The notes below the pieces were generated by a model. It was not told where the DNA came from and searched no databases. It saw only the letters and a program-made list of their open reading frames with translations. The position numbers and the translations under genes are program-made. From Mesostigma viride (lineage: Eukaryota; Streptophyta; Mesostigmatophyceae; Mesostigmatales; Mesostigmataceae), in NCBI GenBank assembly GCA_009746045.1, contig RPFO01000078.1, positions 231,382 through 295,381 on the forward strand: a stretch of DNA of 64,000 bases. The letters run 5' to 3'. Position 1 is the stretch's first letter. Every line of letters begins with the position of its first letter. Of the stretch, positions 8,210-18,808 are shown piece after piece.

Positions 8210-11200
8210 TTATGGGACGATGTACGCGGAGGTTATTCGGGCGCGAGTGGAGAGGGAATTAGCTCCCGGAAGCGCGACACTTCCGATCACAGGCTGATCG
8301 TTATACTGAGATACGCCTGCGGCTCCAATCGGCCCATGCAGTGCCCTTGCGCCGTATTCCAACTGCCACATTTTGTCTTCGGGTCTAATGTCATTAGTCC
8401 AGAGTGTGTAGAGCTGTGTGACTGGATCAAAAGAAACGATTGTGTAATTTATGCGCGTTTTAACAGAGCTAACCCCCGTGTCGGTCACCACATACAGAGT
8501 CGGAGAAGTTGCCGGTACGGGGGGATCCGGCGTCGGAGTTATCGTGTAAGTAAACGCCAAGGACACGCCTATCGGTGACGGCAACGTTTGCATGGAAGGC
8601 TGGCTCATGGCAAGGACAAACGGGGTCGGAGCGAATGACGGGTGGAAGTCTATTATCGTCCACGTAAGGACGCACTCTTTGTTGCTGAACCCCTCCGCGT
8701 CCACCGGGGCGAGATCCTTGGGCAAAGTCAGTGTGATGGTACCGGGAGCCCCGGCGAACCACGCGACATCGACGGGCAGGCGAAACATGTCAGTATTGTT
8801 CGGGGTCGATCCCAGAGAGAACGTACCCACCGTGAGCCCTGTCGCTTCGATGTTGTTTGCCTTAAATGACATCGTGACTTTTCTAACCCCATTTTCGGTC
8901 AGGGAGTTTAGAGAGTCCAGTATGGATGCAGCACTTGGGTAATCTCTATCTCCGTCCTGAGGCATGTACTGGATATCTAACGTAACGGGGTTCGACAGCA
9001 CGCCGGAAAGTGTGGAAGCTTCTACCCAGAACGACCATGGAAACAAAGGGTATGGAAACTGAAAGCTGAGGGTCGTAAACTTCCGAAGATTTTGTTCTCC
9101 CGCAGCGTCCTGCAGCGTGTTTTCCAAAAGCGTCCATTCTAGCATCCCTGATTGTATAGCAAGCCCGGTGATTGTTAGCGGCACTTCCCATCGTTGTAGG
9201 GTTCCTACGACAGTTACGGATCCCAATTCAAAGTTGGCAACATGTGATGCATTGTCAGGGGCAAGCCCCCTCACCTCTACATCGGACGCCTGTAGGATGG
9301 CCGTCTGCGGCATGCGCCGATTTTTTGTGAAATCGAGGATGACTTTAAACTGGACGTCGACGACTTTTACGAGACGGAGTTGTGGCGTCAGACTGGGAAC
9401 GTAGCTGAACATGGCGCTGTTGATGGTTTTGTAAACGTCCTCGCTGCGAGCTGGCCACAAAAACGGACTCCCGCTACTGGATAAAGGGGTCGTGTCCCCT
9501 ACCGCGGGATACACAAACAGCTCCTCCCCAGTATTGTATAAACTGTCCGGCGGGGTGATCCGGTAGTGGTATTTTTTTTTGTCCTCCTGCCCGTCTGTTG
9601 TGCCGTAACCCAAAAAGGATGAAGGAACGGTTTTTACAAACGATCCGTTGTTGACTTTAAAGTACGTAAACACGATCCCCCGCGCTAGGATGTAGTTTTT
9701 TAGCGCGGTGTCCGTGTTGGTGTCAGTCAACGAGCTGAAGGTCAATGTCAATCGTAGGTGTCTCCCCTCATCCCACGTCAAAGTGGGAGTGACGCTTCGA
9801 ATAAGTTCTAGCTCGACGGAAGGCGTCGCCAACTCCGTGGAGTTCACCAATACCATGTCGACATCGGGGAACGTGTGCCTAAAAGCCGTGGTGTTCATCA
9901 CAACCTTGAAGGACACGGAGTTTGTGGGGAAAACCGCCTCGGTCAGGTCAAAATCGGCGACACACTGGAATGCGCCGAATTGGGTGCTTCCTGCTACGTG
10001 TTGCAGTTGCGCCCCTGCGATGAGAGTGGAGTTGTTTTGGACTGACCCGGCGTATACTTTGGAGCTGAGGATCGGATTGATTGCCCCTGGATTGACTAAT
10101 GAGGCCAAGGGGGCGTTGTTGGTACCGTGTGTCATCTGTCCTCTCAGAGCGAACGTCAAGCGAACACGACCTGCCGTCCCCTGCACCGGGCTGGCTGTTA
10201 TTTGCTTTACCCCAAACCCCGCGGTGGTCGCGATTACCGCGCGAACGTCATCGCTTAATGCCACGGTGTCGGAGAGGACAACATTAAAAGGCGCGATCCA
10301 CTTGAACCAGACTTGCACTCGCCCGAGTTCCCCGCTCCAGTTAGACTTGGGGCCGGTGCTTATGAGGGACCATATAAGCTTGGCGGAGTACTTAAAAGTC
10401 TTATTGTCATTCGTGGCCTCCAAGAATCTCACATAGGCACTGAGATTTTCGTTCGTCTGCGTCGATTCTGTCACCTCCGCGCTCCAATTAAGATTCAAAA
10501 AGCTGATTGGCGAAGTGGTGTTATTTCGAGGATTGTGCGAGAAGGTGTCGCCGGGGGCACGGGCAAAGGTGACCGAGAATTGCACCTCGTACGGGGAGGT
10601 GACGGACGGATAAGCGCTGTCCAAAGTGACAGTCACCTTTTGGTCCAGCTCGCGATAGTACCGCACCGTTTTCTGGTAAGGTGTGGACTCGGAGTATGCC
10701 ACGAACGTGCCGTTGGTCACGCTATAGTTGTCCGCGAATGCGAAATTGTTCACTTGGAATTTCAGCAAACCGTCCTCCGGCAAAGACCACTCGCTCGAGG
10801 TCAAATCGGTCAGGGTCAGGACCAGCTCACCAGCTTCATTTTTCGTCACGTTGAACTTATCCGCGGGTGCTGTTACCGTACGGGAGTCCGTTAAATCAGA
10901 GGCGGACACGGACATCGTGACCATATTTCGAGTGACCTCGTCGGCGATTGCGCGAGAGTAGGGGATCCTCACCGTCATGGAAGTCACGCGAGAGTTTGAT
11001 GTTCCGGCACTGACAACGGGCTGGTCAGCGACCGGTTCCAAGAAGCCGAACGGGATCAAGTCCTGGGCCGTATAAGGCTGGATATCTTCTACTGTTTTGT
11101 TGTTGAAAGTTTTGGTCGGCGCCTGGACGGGATTGAAGTTGCTACCCCGGACGACGACTTTGAATTTGCACGAGTGAATCGGAGGCGTGAAGTTCTCGAC

Positions 11201-13910
11201 TCTGCCCTGCCCTCGCGCTTTGCGGACCCATGGGGTCACGATAAGGCGCACGTAGCTTCCTGTACCGTCAGTGCCGTGTTCTCCGTACTGGACCAACAAG
11301 GGGAGGTCATGGTAGGGTTCGGCGTAACTGATGACAATGAACTTGTTCGACGTGTCGGAGGCTGTTTCCACGTCTCGAAACCCAAACAGGTTCTGGATTG
11401 TTTCATCAAGCTGACCAATAACCACCATGTAATTGAAGCTAATCGTGATCGCGAACGAGCTCTTGTTGGGTCTATCCACCGGCGTGACGGTGGGAGCCGT
11501 GTGGGCACTCGTGTTGTAGGGACTGCGACTGTGGCTCACGGAGATCGTGTAATTCTCGTTTTCCACTGGCAGGTTAAGTGCGGGGCTGTGTACTGCACGT
11601 CGGTTGGCTGCATGGATATGCCGTACCAGTCGACGGGCGTTTCGGTCGCATCGGGGCGGACGGTAAGCAACAAGCTGGACCGAAGCTGGGATATGGCGGT
11701 CGTGAGATTGTACCTCATAATGCGCATATTCAACGCTGGTTGGTATATGATGTTGGTGTTGGAGTCCGTGACGGCCTGAGTCATCAGAGTCCCCTGTATC
11801 GGGTTTAACCGCGCCCCCCCTGCTGTGCCCGGTGTCACGATCCCGTACTGACTTGTAGCGGGGTCTTCGGTTATCAGAGGGCGATCGTAACGAAAAGCGA
11901 CGTAGGCAAAAGAGTTTGTCTGCCACGCGGTATTGTCAAAGGGGAAGTTGACTTCTGAGCATCGCGGACGAGTGGTCGGGGCGCTCCTTAAAACGGGGGT
12001 GCCTTCGACAAACGTTTCTGCCCCCGTAGTGACCTCACCACCGGTGCCCGTGCCAAAGATGACTCCACTCCCCAACGTTACGCGGAATCCGCCCGCGTAG
12101 TTGGGAGTGGGAGCGGACTTGTCTTTCCTGACGTCGATATAGAACTGGAACTGTTTTTGGTATACTATTTCGGGCGGGGGGAGGTCATTACCTGCCAATC
12201 GCTTGACGGATACCCCCTCACCCCGCCGCTGGTCGCGAGAGTCAGGTTATTTTGCAGGGTGGCCACGAACTCGGAAAGAGGCGCCGTCCAAGCAATCAGG
12301 TCCTTGTCGAACACCATGGCCACTTGTATCACGCTGTCGTTGTAAGCATATGTTGGTACTGGTACTCCTTCACTTGTGAAGGGAGCCGAGAAACCTCCAG
12401 CGGCAACGTAACCGGCGGACAAATTGAGAAGATTTTCTGGACGGGCGTCGACTGTCCAGGTGTCGTATCTTGCAGCGTTTCCAAGCGAGTTGGCGAGCTG
12501 GACCGCGCCCGCCAGTAAACTCACGCGGAACTGGCCTATACCGATTCCGGCACGCGCAATGTCGCTTATCGTCACGCTTAGAATACGCGGCGAGTCGTTA
12601 TCGTCATTTTCGATGATCCCTGTCACCAAGTTAGAAGGATAGAAGGCATCTCCGTTCACGCTCCAGTCTCTGGAGATTAGTATATTAATCGGGTTAACAG
12701 TTGCAAGGTCAAACGGGGAGGTGAATCGGAACGTGAGCTGCGGGTAGTTTAAAACAGGAGATGACGCGATCAAATCAAAATTGTCGGATGGGACACTGAA
12801 GTTAAAGTTTGTGCTGCTCTGGAGGTAATAACGACCGGTGGCGGACTGAAGTCCTCCCGCCATCGGTGGCACGGTCACGGTCGCGTATGCCGACGACCCT
12901 CTTCCGAGATTGTTTGGCAGGTCGAGGTCGAACTGAAATGTCCTATTGTCTCCTGAAAGGTTGGTGATGTTGGAAACAACGTCTGTTCGCAGTCGAATAA
13001 TAGAACCGTTGACAAATATTGATACCCCGATCTTATCCGCTGTGAATGCATTGGAGGCCACAGCTGTGCCGAACACGACGGTCACGTCTTTTAGACGCTC
13101 CTGCTCCGTGAACGGATTGCCGCCTCGATCGAGAACCGTTATGCTGGTGATAGTGTCGAATGTGACCCCGCCCAGCGACTGCACGCTCGCCTCCAGCGAG
13201 CTTACCTGCGTCTGGAGAACGTCGATGGCCGGCTTGTCACGCAGCTCGGTATAACTTCCCGTGAAGAAACCAGACGCCTCTCGGCCTCGAAAAGCCACCT
13301 TGTCCACGTTCAGCCCCCCGGTGATCACCACCCTCTGCTGCTCCTCTGACACGTTTGCGACAGGAGCCGTCTGACCGAACATGTACCCGCGACTGCCCCC
13401 CGCACTGCCCGTGGTGGCGAGATACGTCCGCACCGGCCCCGTGTTTGTGGACGCTGTTATCGCGTCCGTGTCGAATCCCGTGACGCCGCGGAACGGCACC
13501 CCCGTGTTGTTGAACGTGATGCTGTCAACGTCCAGCCCGTCTCTGACAACCACCCTCTTCGTGTTGTTCTGAAGAGCTCCCTGCGCGTTCTGAGGGTTCA
13601 CGAATGCGATCCTCGAGTTGTCCTCCGCGGGGAACCGCCACACGTACGGGGAGGCGGTGAACGACCCCGTGAAGGGTTTGTACAGGTCTGAAGCGGCCGG
13701 GAGACGGGCCAGCAGGTCCGGGTCCAGCTTCTCTGTCGTGATCGCCCCGTCCGATATCTGCAGGCTCGACAGTGGCGCGTTGTTCACGCGGAGGGTCTGC
13801 GCGCTGATGTCCACGCTCGGGGCGGACAGGGAGATGCCGAACTTGGACATCAGCTTCATCTCCCCGTTGTCGCACCGAAACACGCGGTTGTTGATCTCTC
13901 TGCTCTCCAT
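8210..13910 (-). CDS. Giant fibre-like protein of about 1,900 residues, split by two frame breaks
   Basis: Three overlapping minus-strand frames form one continuous protein: 13910 to about 12180, about 12180 to 11575, and about 11575 to 8210. At the first junction (C run near 12175) the text around SSDWQVMTS passes into PPPEIVYQKQFQ. At the second (C run near 11578) VQYTAP passes into ALNLPVENENYTIS. Each break is explained by one missing base. The N-terminal about 150 residues contain collar-like phrases seen in tail-fibre proteins (ISDGAITTEKLDPDLLARL; DSITFNNTGVPFRGVTGFD). The remainder is beta-rich with repeated Ig-like strands (VTMSFKANNIEATGLTVGTF). No enzymatic motif was seen. It is probably a long virion fibre or tegument protein; ATG at 13910 is the only plausible start and lies beside the divergent DUF5767-like gene. 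Confidence 0.7.
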
Positions 13911-13978
13911 TGCGTTACCTTAGGCTCTCCTTTTTTTTTCGGTGCGTTCGAAACGGGCTCCAAATTATGCGCGCCACA

Positions 13979-13986
13979 GGTATACC
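13979..13986 (+). promoter_or_regulatory. GGTATACC motif directly before ATG
   Basis: GGTATACC abuts the ATG at 13987. Related GTATAY motifs occur at the same place before five other genes in the block (15304, 16074, 23975, 25264 and 30181). It may be a viral late-promoter-like element. Confidence 0.45.
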
Positions 13987-15289
13987 ATGACGACCAAACG
14001 CGTGCCCATAGACCTGCTGGACAACGACCACGAGGCGCACACGCAGACGGCCCCCGTCATCCGCGGCGCCCACCTGGACGGGGTCGAGATCGTGGACGAC
14101 GACGACCTGGACATCGCGGATCCGGGACCCGCCAAGTCGCGGCACGGGAGGAGGCACCACTCCAAGAGGCACTCGAAGAAGCACGGGGACGGCGGCGCCG
14201 ACAAGGGGTACGACCAGCTGGCCAACCCCAAGAAGGCCAAGTCCCCGTTCGCGGCCCCCGCCACGACCGCCCCCAAGCCCGACACCGCCGAGGACGACTT
14301 TGCCGCGTACTACGAGGACATGTACGGCGGCGGCGGGGACGACTTCTACGACGACTTCGGTCCGCCCCCCGCGGACGTGGTGGAAGACGAGGCGGTGTAC
14401 CGCCCCAGCAAGGAGGAACTGCACAAGGAGAAGGTGGAGCTGCTCCAGAGGCTGCACCGCCTCAAGGACAAGGGCATGGCGGTCCCCCAGTTCGACATGC
14501 GCTCCGACCTGGACGAGATCCGGTTCGAGCACGAGAAGATCGTGAGGACTCTCGAGACCAAGAACGCCATCAACACCATGCGACAGATGCTGGTGGCCAC
14601 CACGTCCGCGCTCCAGTTCCTCAACAACCGGTACGACCCCGTGGGCCTCAAGCTCGACGGCTGGTCCGAGACGATCATGGCTAACGTCACCGACTACGAC
14701 AACGTGTTCGAGCGCCTCTACGAAAAGCACCGCCACCGCGTGTCCATGCCCCCGGAGTTGGAGCTCATGCTCATGTTGGGCGGGTCGGCCATGATGTTCC
14801 ATATGTCGGCGTCCTTCGCCAGCTCCGGGCTGCCCTCCATGTCCGATATCGCCAAGACCGACCCGGAGCTCATGAGGAGTCTGCTCAAGGTGATGATGGC
14901 CAAGCAGGAGGGGGGGGGCACCCCCAGGCGCCGCCACCTCCCCCGCCGCCCCCCGCCCAAGACACCGCTAACGGAGGGCAGTACGTCATGCGAGGCCCCA
15001 TGGCGTTCGGGGGGCGTTCGGGGGCGCCGCCGGGCCGGCCCCGAGGCCCGAGATACGCATCCCCGTCAACATGGACCGCATCGTGGAGGACGCCGTATCC
15101 CCCGCGGGGTCGCTGACCGATGCGGTGGTGCGGGTGATCGAGGACGACGGCGAGAGCGTCACCGGGAGCCTCGTGGGCGCGGACATCGACAACGTGAAGA
15201 CCGTGCAGGTGGCCGGGGAGAAAAAGAGGGGCAGGAGGGGCGGGAAGGGCAAGAAGGACGACCCCACCAAGGTGGTGCTGGACCTGTGA
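13987..15289 (+). CDS. DUF5767-like conserved nucleocytovirus protein, two frame breaks
   Basis: Starts at ATG 13987 (MTTKRVPIDLL). The N-terminal 140 residues are acidic and low-complexity. The conserved core at about 145-315 reads KVELLQRLHRLKDKGMAVP, then NTMRQMLVATTSALQFLNN, YDPVGLKLDGWSE, YDNVFERLYEKH and LMLMLGGSAMMFHMS. This matches a protein conserved across many nucleocytoviruses (DUF5767-like) of unknown, possibly virion-related, function. After KVMMAKQEG a run of nine Gs and a second G run near 15015-15025 each appear one base short. The correct tail is then the frame from 15071 to 15289, which includes PEIRIPVNMDRIVEDAV and a Lys-rich end. The longer 457-residue frame ending at 15315 is an artefact of those breaks. 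Confidence 0.8.
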
Positions 15290-15303
15290 AAAAAAAAGCA
15301 CCC

Positions 15304-15314
15304 GTGTATATATG
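15304..15314 (+). promoter_or_regulatory. GTGTATATATG motif before F-box gene
   Basis: GTGTATATATGACACC precedes the ATG at 15320 and resembles GTGTATATGCGCCC before the ATG at 16088. It lies only 15 bases after the stop of the DUF5767-like gene and just after an A9 run, so termination and initiation signals are compressed here. Confidence 0.45.
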
Positions 15315-15319
15315 ACACC

Positions 15320-16027
15320 ATGGTCACGAAGACTGGTAGGGCGTGCTCTGCCCTCACGAGGGCGGGGACGAGATGCCGCAAGTCGTGCGTGCCCGGGTAC
15401 AGAGCGTGCGGCCAACACGCCAGGAACCGTCGCGCCGTGTGGAGGCACCGGGTCAGGGCGGGCGGGGTCTCCGACGACGAGGAACCATCCACCCCTGGGC
15501 GCGACCTCGCCAAATGGTCTGGTGGCGATGATGACCTACAAAACGAGGACTTGGACTACTTGATAGACTACCAGGCGGACTTCGAAAAGACCAATTTTCG
15601 CGACTTACCAGAGGGCGCGGTGGACCACATCCTGAGATTTTTACCCGATAGCGTAAAAGCGCGTTGGGGCGAAACCAACAGACAAAACAATCGTATGGTC
15701 AACGAAATCATACATGACGATTCTAAGCGACTGTGGACCGCGATACAGGAGGGGATCAGACAGAACACGGAGGCCATCTCGAGCATCGACAAGGCTCGAA
15801 AAGAGTTGTGGCCGGAGTATAAGGCGGCAAAACTCAACAACGATCTTCCTCGTAAAAACGCGCTCAGTAAGGCGTTGATCGCGTTAGAGGACCAAGGGCG
15901 AGATTTGAGCACTCTGTTGGAGGCTAATGGACTGGCGATGGAGTTTGAGAGACCGAGGTACTTGTCCTCGCAAATCCTCGCGCGCAACTCGAGAGCCCGT
16001 GCCATGGCCCCCACACGGTTTAACTAA
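15320..16027 (+). CDS. F-box protein with N-terminal Cys/His motif
   Basis: A clean 235-residue frame. Residues 9-33 carry a compact metal-binding-like motif, CSALTRAGTRC followed by CVPGYRACGQH (C-x9-C ... C-x2-H). The same motif type begins the gene at 24752-25260. Residues about 93-125 form a clear F-box: FRDLPEGAVDHILRFLPD followed by VKARWGETNRQNNRMV. The C-terminus is helical and basic and ends at NSRARAMAPTRFN. By analogy with other viral F-box proteins it may redirect host SCF ubiquitin ligases; this is family knowledge, not shown here. The Cys/His module plus F-box combination is unusual to me. Confidence 0.7.
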   Translation: MVTKTGRACSALTRAGTRCRKSCVPGYRACGQHARNRRAVWRHRVRAGGVSDDEEPSTPGRDLAKWSGGDDDLQNEDLDYLIDYQADFEKTNFRDLPEGAVDHILRFLPDSVKARWGETNRQNNRMVNEIIHDDSKRLWTAIQEGIRQNTEAISSIDKARKELWPEYKAAKLNNDLPRKNALSKALIALEDQGRDLSTLLEANGLAMEFERPRYLSSQILARNSRARAMAPTRFN

Positions 16028-16073
16028 CGCGGATAGACTCGGGTATCCTATACCGATTCTAATGTGAATGGAA

Positions 16074-16087
16074 GTGTATATGCGCCC
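16074..16087 (+). promoter_or_regulatory. GTGTATATGCGCCC motif directly before ATG
   Basis: This 14-base element ends at the base before ATG 16088. It is nearly identical to the minus-strand element at 25264-25276 (GGTATATGTGCCC). It also decides the start: translation from the upstream GTG at 16064 would run through the motif. Confidence 0.5.
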
Positions 16088-17180
16088 ATGGCCTCTAAGA
16101 AGCAGGACTCCCTGCGAGCCGACAACGTGTACGTCCAGAAAGGCATCCTGCTCAACGACTCCAACATGCTCACCCGTCTCAACCCCTTCGAGATGGGCCG
16201 GTTCTTCAAGTTCGTGTCCACCGTGAGCGAGATGGGCCACAACATCCTCGAGTTCCAGATCCTCAACCCCGTCACCGGGGCGTACGAGGCCCTGGGCTCC
16301 ATCGCGCCCGAGTACAGGCAGCTGCCCAAGCACTATGACGGGGAGGACTACCGCCCCACGTACATGAAGATGGCCGAGTACTGCGACGACGACCTGCCGC
16401 TCGACAGCACCCAGAGCTGGACCTTCAGCGACCGCGCCGGGGAGCTGGCGCCCTTCGCGAAGGACTCGCAACTGCCCTCCTCCTACGAGTGGAGGCTCGC
16501 GGAGAAGGAGGCGCTCCTGGCCGGCCTGCGCGCGACCGTGAGACAGATGGCCGCGAGCGCGGGGACGCAGGACTACGGCGACTGGACCTTCGACGCGAGC
16601 GGTGTGGCTCAGCGCAAGCTCACCGTCACCTACCGAGCGGGGGGGCACTTCCCTCGCGAGCTCCTGCTCCTGGTCCCCTCCGCATTCCCACTGAACAACA
16701 AATACGTGGTTCAGATGTACATGTGGCTGCCCCTCGTGGTGCAGGCCCACGTCCCCGCCATACTCGAGCTGTCCATCGCGCACCACCAGCACCTGTCCAA
16801 CCCCGTTTACGCCCTCAACAACCCCCTGTTCTCGCCCTCCCCCCCGCCATCCTGCCGCAATGGAGCGGGACCACCTTCCGGGTGGTCGTGGTGCCGAACA
16901 AACGCCCGCCCAGTCCGGCCCCGTCCTCATGGACATCGGGAAGGTGACCTGGGACAACCCGGGCGGGGGCGTCACCGGGCTGAACGGCGTGCTGGCCTCT
17001 TCGAAGGTGGTGCAGGCGACGGATCCCAATCAGCAAAAGTTTTTGGATGACGCCGACCCGGACAAGCGGTGCCCCGTGATCATCACGTCCGCCAACAACC
17101 TGATAATATTTACCAACCAGCGCCCGATAGAGTTCACTATGCACGCGGAGGGGGTGCCTACTTCCTTTGTGTACAGGTGA
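16088..17180 (+). CDS. Unrecognised probable virion protein, two frame breaks
   Basis: Start ATG 16088 (MASKKQDSLRADN), chosen because the promoter-like motif lies immediately upstream. The first frame is coherent to ALNNPLFSPSPP. After a C7 run near 16845 the sense moves to the frame reading ILPQWSGTTFRVVVVPNKRPP. After a second C run near 16910 it moves to the frame reading GPVLMDIGKVTWDNPGGG and ends at 17180 with TMHAEGVPTSFVYR. Both breaks are one-base losses. The reassembled length is about 364 residues, rich in beta-type segments (FPRELLLLVPSAF, KYVVQMYMWLPLVVQ). I do not recognise the family. Neighbouring fibre and DUF5767-like genes make a structural role plausible, but this is inference. 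Confidence 0.6.
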
Positions 17181-17243
17181 AGAACGATAAATGGGTGTTT
17201 TCATTCAATAACACAAATGCTTTATTAACTCAGGCAACGGACA

Positions 17244-18152
17244 TCACGAGCAAACGCGCTTCCTGGCCTGGGTCTCGGCGATCAGCCTCTTGTAGTCTTC
17301 TCTTTTGTTCTTATTGGCCAGCGCAAACGACCTGGGCTGCGGTTTGCTAGCTTCCTCGTGCATCTTAAGGCGCTCAAACACCGGGAACAGCTCCCTGCCT
17401 ATGTTGTCGATGCTGGCGGAGGGGTTCTCCCCCCTGGATATCGCGTTCCTGTTGAGTATGTTCATCAGGTCGATGCCCGCGCAGACGCTCTCGGTGAGGT
17501 AGTCGCGCGTCGAGTCGCCCCTCTTCATCTGATGCAGCTCGCGGATCTCGCGGGTGTGCATCCCGGTGGCCGTGTAGTTTTCGACCTCGTTAATGTGCGC
17601 GTACACCCTGGCCGGGTTACGAGCCAACGAGGGGGCGCCACTCTCCTTCACGGCCTGCATGTGGCTTTTGGTGGACTCGCAGCTCTTCACGCGTTGGTCG
17701 TCCTTCAGCCGCGAGTCCCTGGCATCCGCGCGGGCGTATATTTCGTCGGCCAGCGACCGGTCCGCGTCCAGGTACCGCTCGAACAGCTTTGCCAGGGTGT
17801 CGCGGAAGGACGCTGCCCGCCTGCCGGGCAGCAGCTGGACGATCCTTATTATCCCCTGTCGATCAGTGACGGGGGTGTCTCGCTGACCACTACCGGGGAA
17901 TTTGAAGTTGAAGCTGGATGCTTCAACCTCCGGGTATGCCTTGTAAAGGCGCACCAGCGCCCCCGATGCCTGAGTAGCCGCATTGGCAACAAAAGAGCCG
18001 TTGTGATCCATGAACATCGTGACCTTGATCACGTCGATTACCGATATCTTGCCATCGGGCGTCACTCGTATCTTGTTTGCGAAGGGGTCCTCCCCCGGCA
18101 TGTCGCGCGAGGGCCGCAGATACATAACAACCGCCCGGAACGCCATGGTCAT
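17244..18152 (-). CDS. BRO/KilA-like viral protein, copy 2 (intact)
   Basis: Intact paralogue of 791-1713. I choose the ATG at 18152 (MTMAFRAVV); ATG 18146 is also possible. The longer frame to 18248 would translate through a TATA box. About 302 residues. Shared core: DPFANKIRVTPDGKISVIDV, GQRDTPVTDRQGIIRIVQLL, PGRRAASFRDTLAKLFERYL and DADRSL. The C-terminal half contains CESTKSHMQAVKESGAP, also seen as CEKTKLDMRAIKDSS in copy 1, and ends with basic residues (RLIAETQARKRVCS). BRO-like proteins are typically early DNA-binding regulators of large DNA viruses. The intact frame here is the template that reveals the break in copy 1. Confidence 0.75.
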   Translation of the reverse strand: MTMAFRAVVMYLRPSRDMPGEDPFANKIRVTPDGKISVIDVIKVTMFMDHNGSFVANAATQASGALVRLYKAYPEVEASSFNFKFPGSGQRDTPVTDRQGIIRIVQLLPGRRAASFRDTLAKLFERYLDADRSLADEIYARADARDSRLKDDQRVKSCESTKSHMQAVKESGAPSLARNPARVYAHINEVENYTATGMHTREIRELHQMKRGDSTRDYLTESVCAGIDLMNILNRNAISRGENPSASIDNIGRELFPVFERLKMHEEASKPQPRSFALANKNKREDYKRLIAETQARKRVCS

Positions 18153-18197
18153 GTACTTGTCACCGGCTGTTATTGACTCGTGGAGATATGTTATCCC

Positions 18198-18205
18198 TTT
18201 ATATA
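18198..18205 (-). promoter_or_regulatory. TATA box of BRO-like copy 2
   Basis: TATATAAA on the minus strand lies about 45-50 bases upstream of ATG 18152. It is a conventional TATA box and differs from the GTATAY motif placed directly before ATGs elsewhere in the block, so two promoter classes may exist. Confidence 0.5.
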
Positions 18206-18301
18206 AGCGCAAAGTGATGCGCCTACCGGTCTTGGTAGCTGTTAACAAGTTCTTTGATGGTGTTTGTCTCCATCGTCTTCGTGTCTTTGAGTTTTTAGAA
18301 A

Positions 18302-18733
18302 CTATTTAAACCTTTCGTTATTTTGGATGTTCGAGCATGTTGTCAAGTTTTTGGTGTACAAGGATTTTGATGGCCTCCTGTTTTTGGGATGGCCTCCGCG
18401 AACCCGTCGCGCGTGACGTTTAAGAACTTGCACCAACTTGGTTGCTTTCTCAGCTTTTAGAATTTCATACACGTTGGCCTCATGAAACACTATGGTGTCA
18501 CCAGCATCATAAGGTTGCGTGTATACGAGGTTGTTGTCGACGGTGCCCTCTAGACGTGGGCGAGACACGCGCGTCACTTGAACCCAGAAACGCTCTTTTG
18601 TGTTAGATATCTTGACAAAATCCCCCGGTCGTATCGAAGACAACCTATCCCTCGAAGGCACTTTAAAAGTGCGCGGATGTTCGCGGTGCATAACCTGCGC
18701 ATCTACCAATGGCACACTCAATCCAGAACGCAT
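18302..18733 (-). CDS. DUF2314-like small protein
   Basis: About 143 residues from ATG 18733 (MRSGLSVPLVDAQ). A longer frame begins at 18790, but its first 19 codons cross an AT-rich promoter-like stretch. The centre reads RPGDFVKISNTKERFWVQV, then EGTVDNNLVYTQPYDAGD and TIVFHEANVYEILKAEK. This pattern (a GD-x-VK opening, RFWV strand, GD-x-I-x-F and a closing N-V-x-E-I) resembles DUF2314-like proteins. The C-terminus is Lys/Arg-rich. Function unknown. It is convergent with nothing and reads in the same direction as the genes on either side. Confidence 0.5.
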   Translation of the reverse strand: MRSGLSVPLVDAQVMHREHPRTFKVPSRDRLSSIRPGDFVKISNTKERFWVQVTRVSRPRLEGTVDNNLVYTQPYDAGDTIVFHEANVYEILKAEKATKLVQVLKRHARRVRGGHPKNRRPSKSLYTKNLTTCSNIQNNERFK

Positions 18734-18808
18734 TAAATTTTTAATTATAAGTACGAAATTTTTTAAACTGAGTCGCCACATCAAAATCAATACGATTCCA
18801 CAAAACCA

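Noticed and set aside
13915-14937. 340-codon minus-strand frame opposite the DUF5767-like gene
   Set aside because: It is the antisense of a strongly conserved viral protein. GC-rich codons leave both strands open, and the antisense reading has no family sense.
791-17180. Programmed ribosomal frameshifting at the viral frame breaks
   Set aside because: The breaks lie at many unrelated places without a shared slippery site, and several occur within single domains; one missing base in a homopolymer is simpler.
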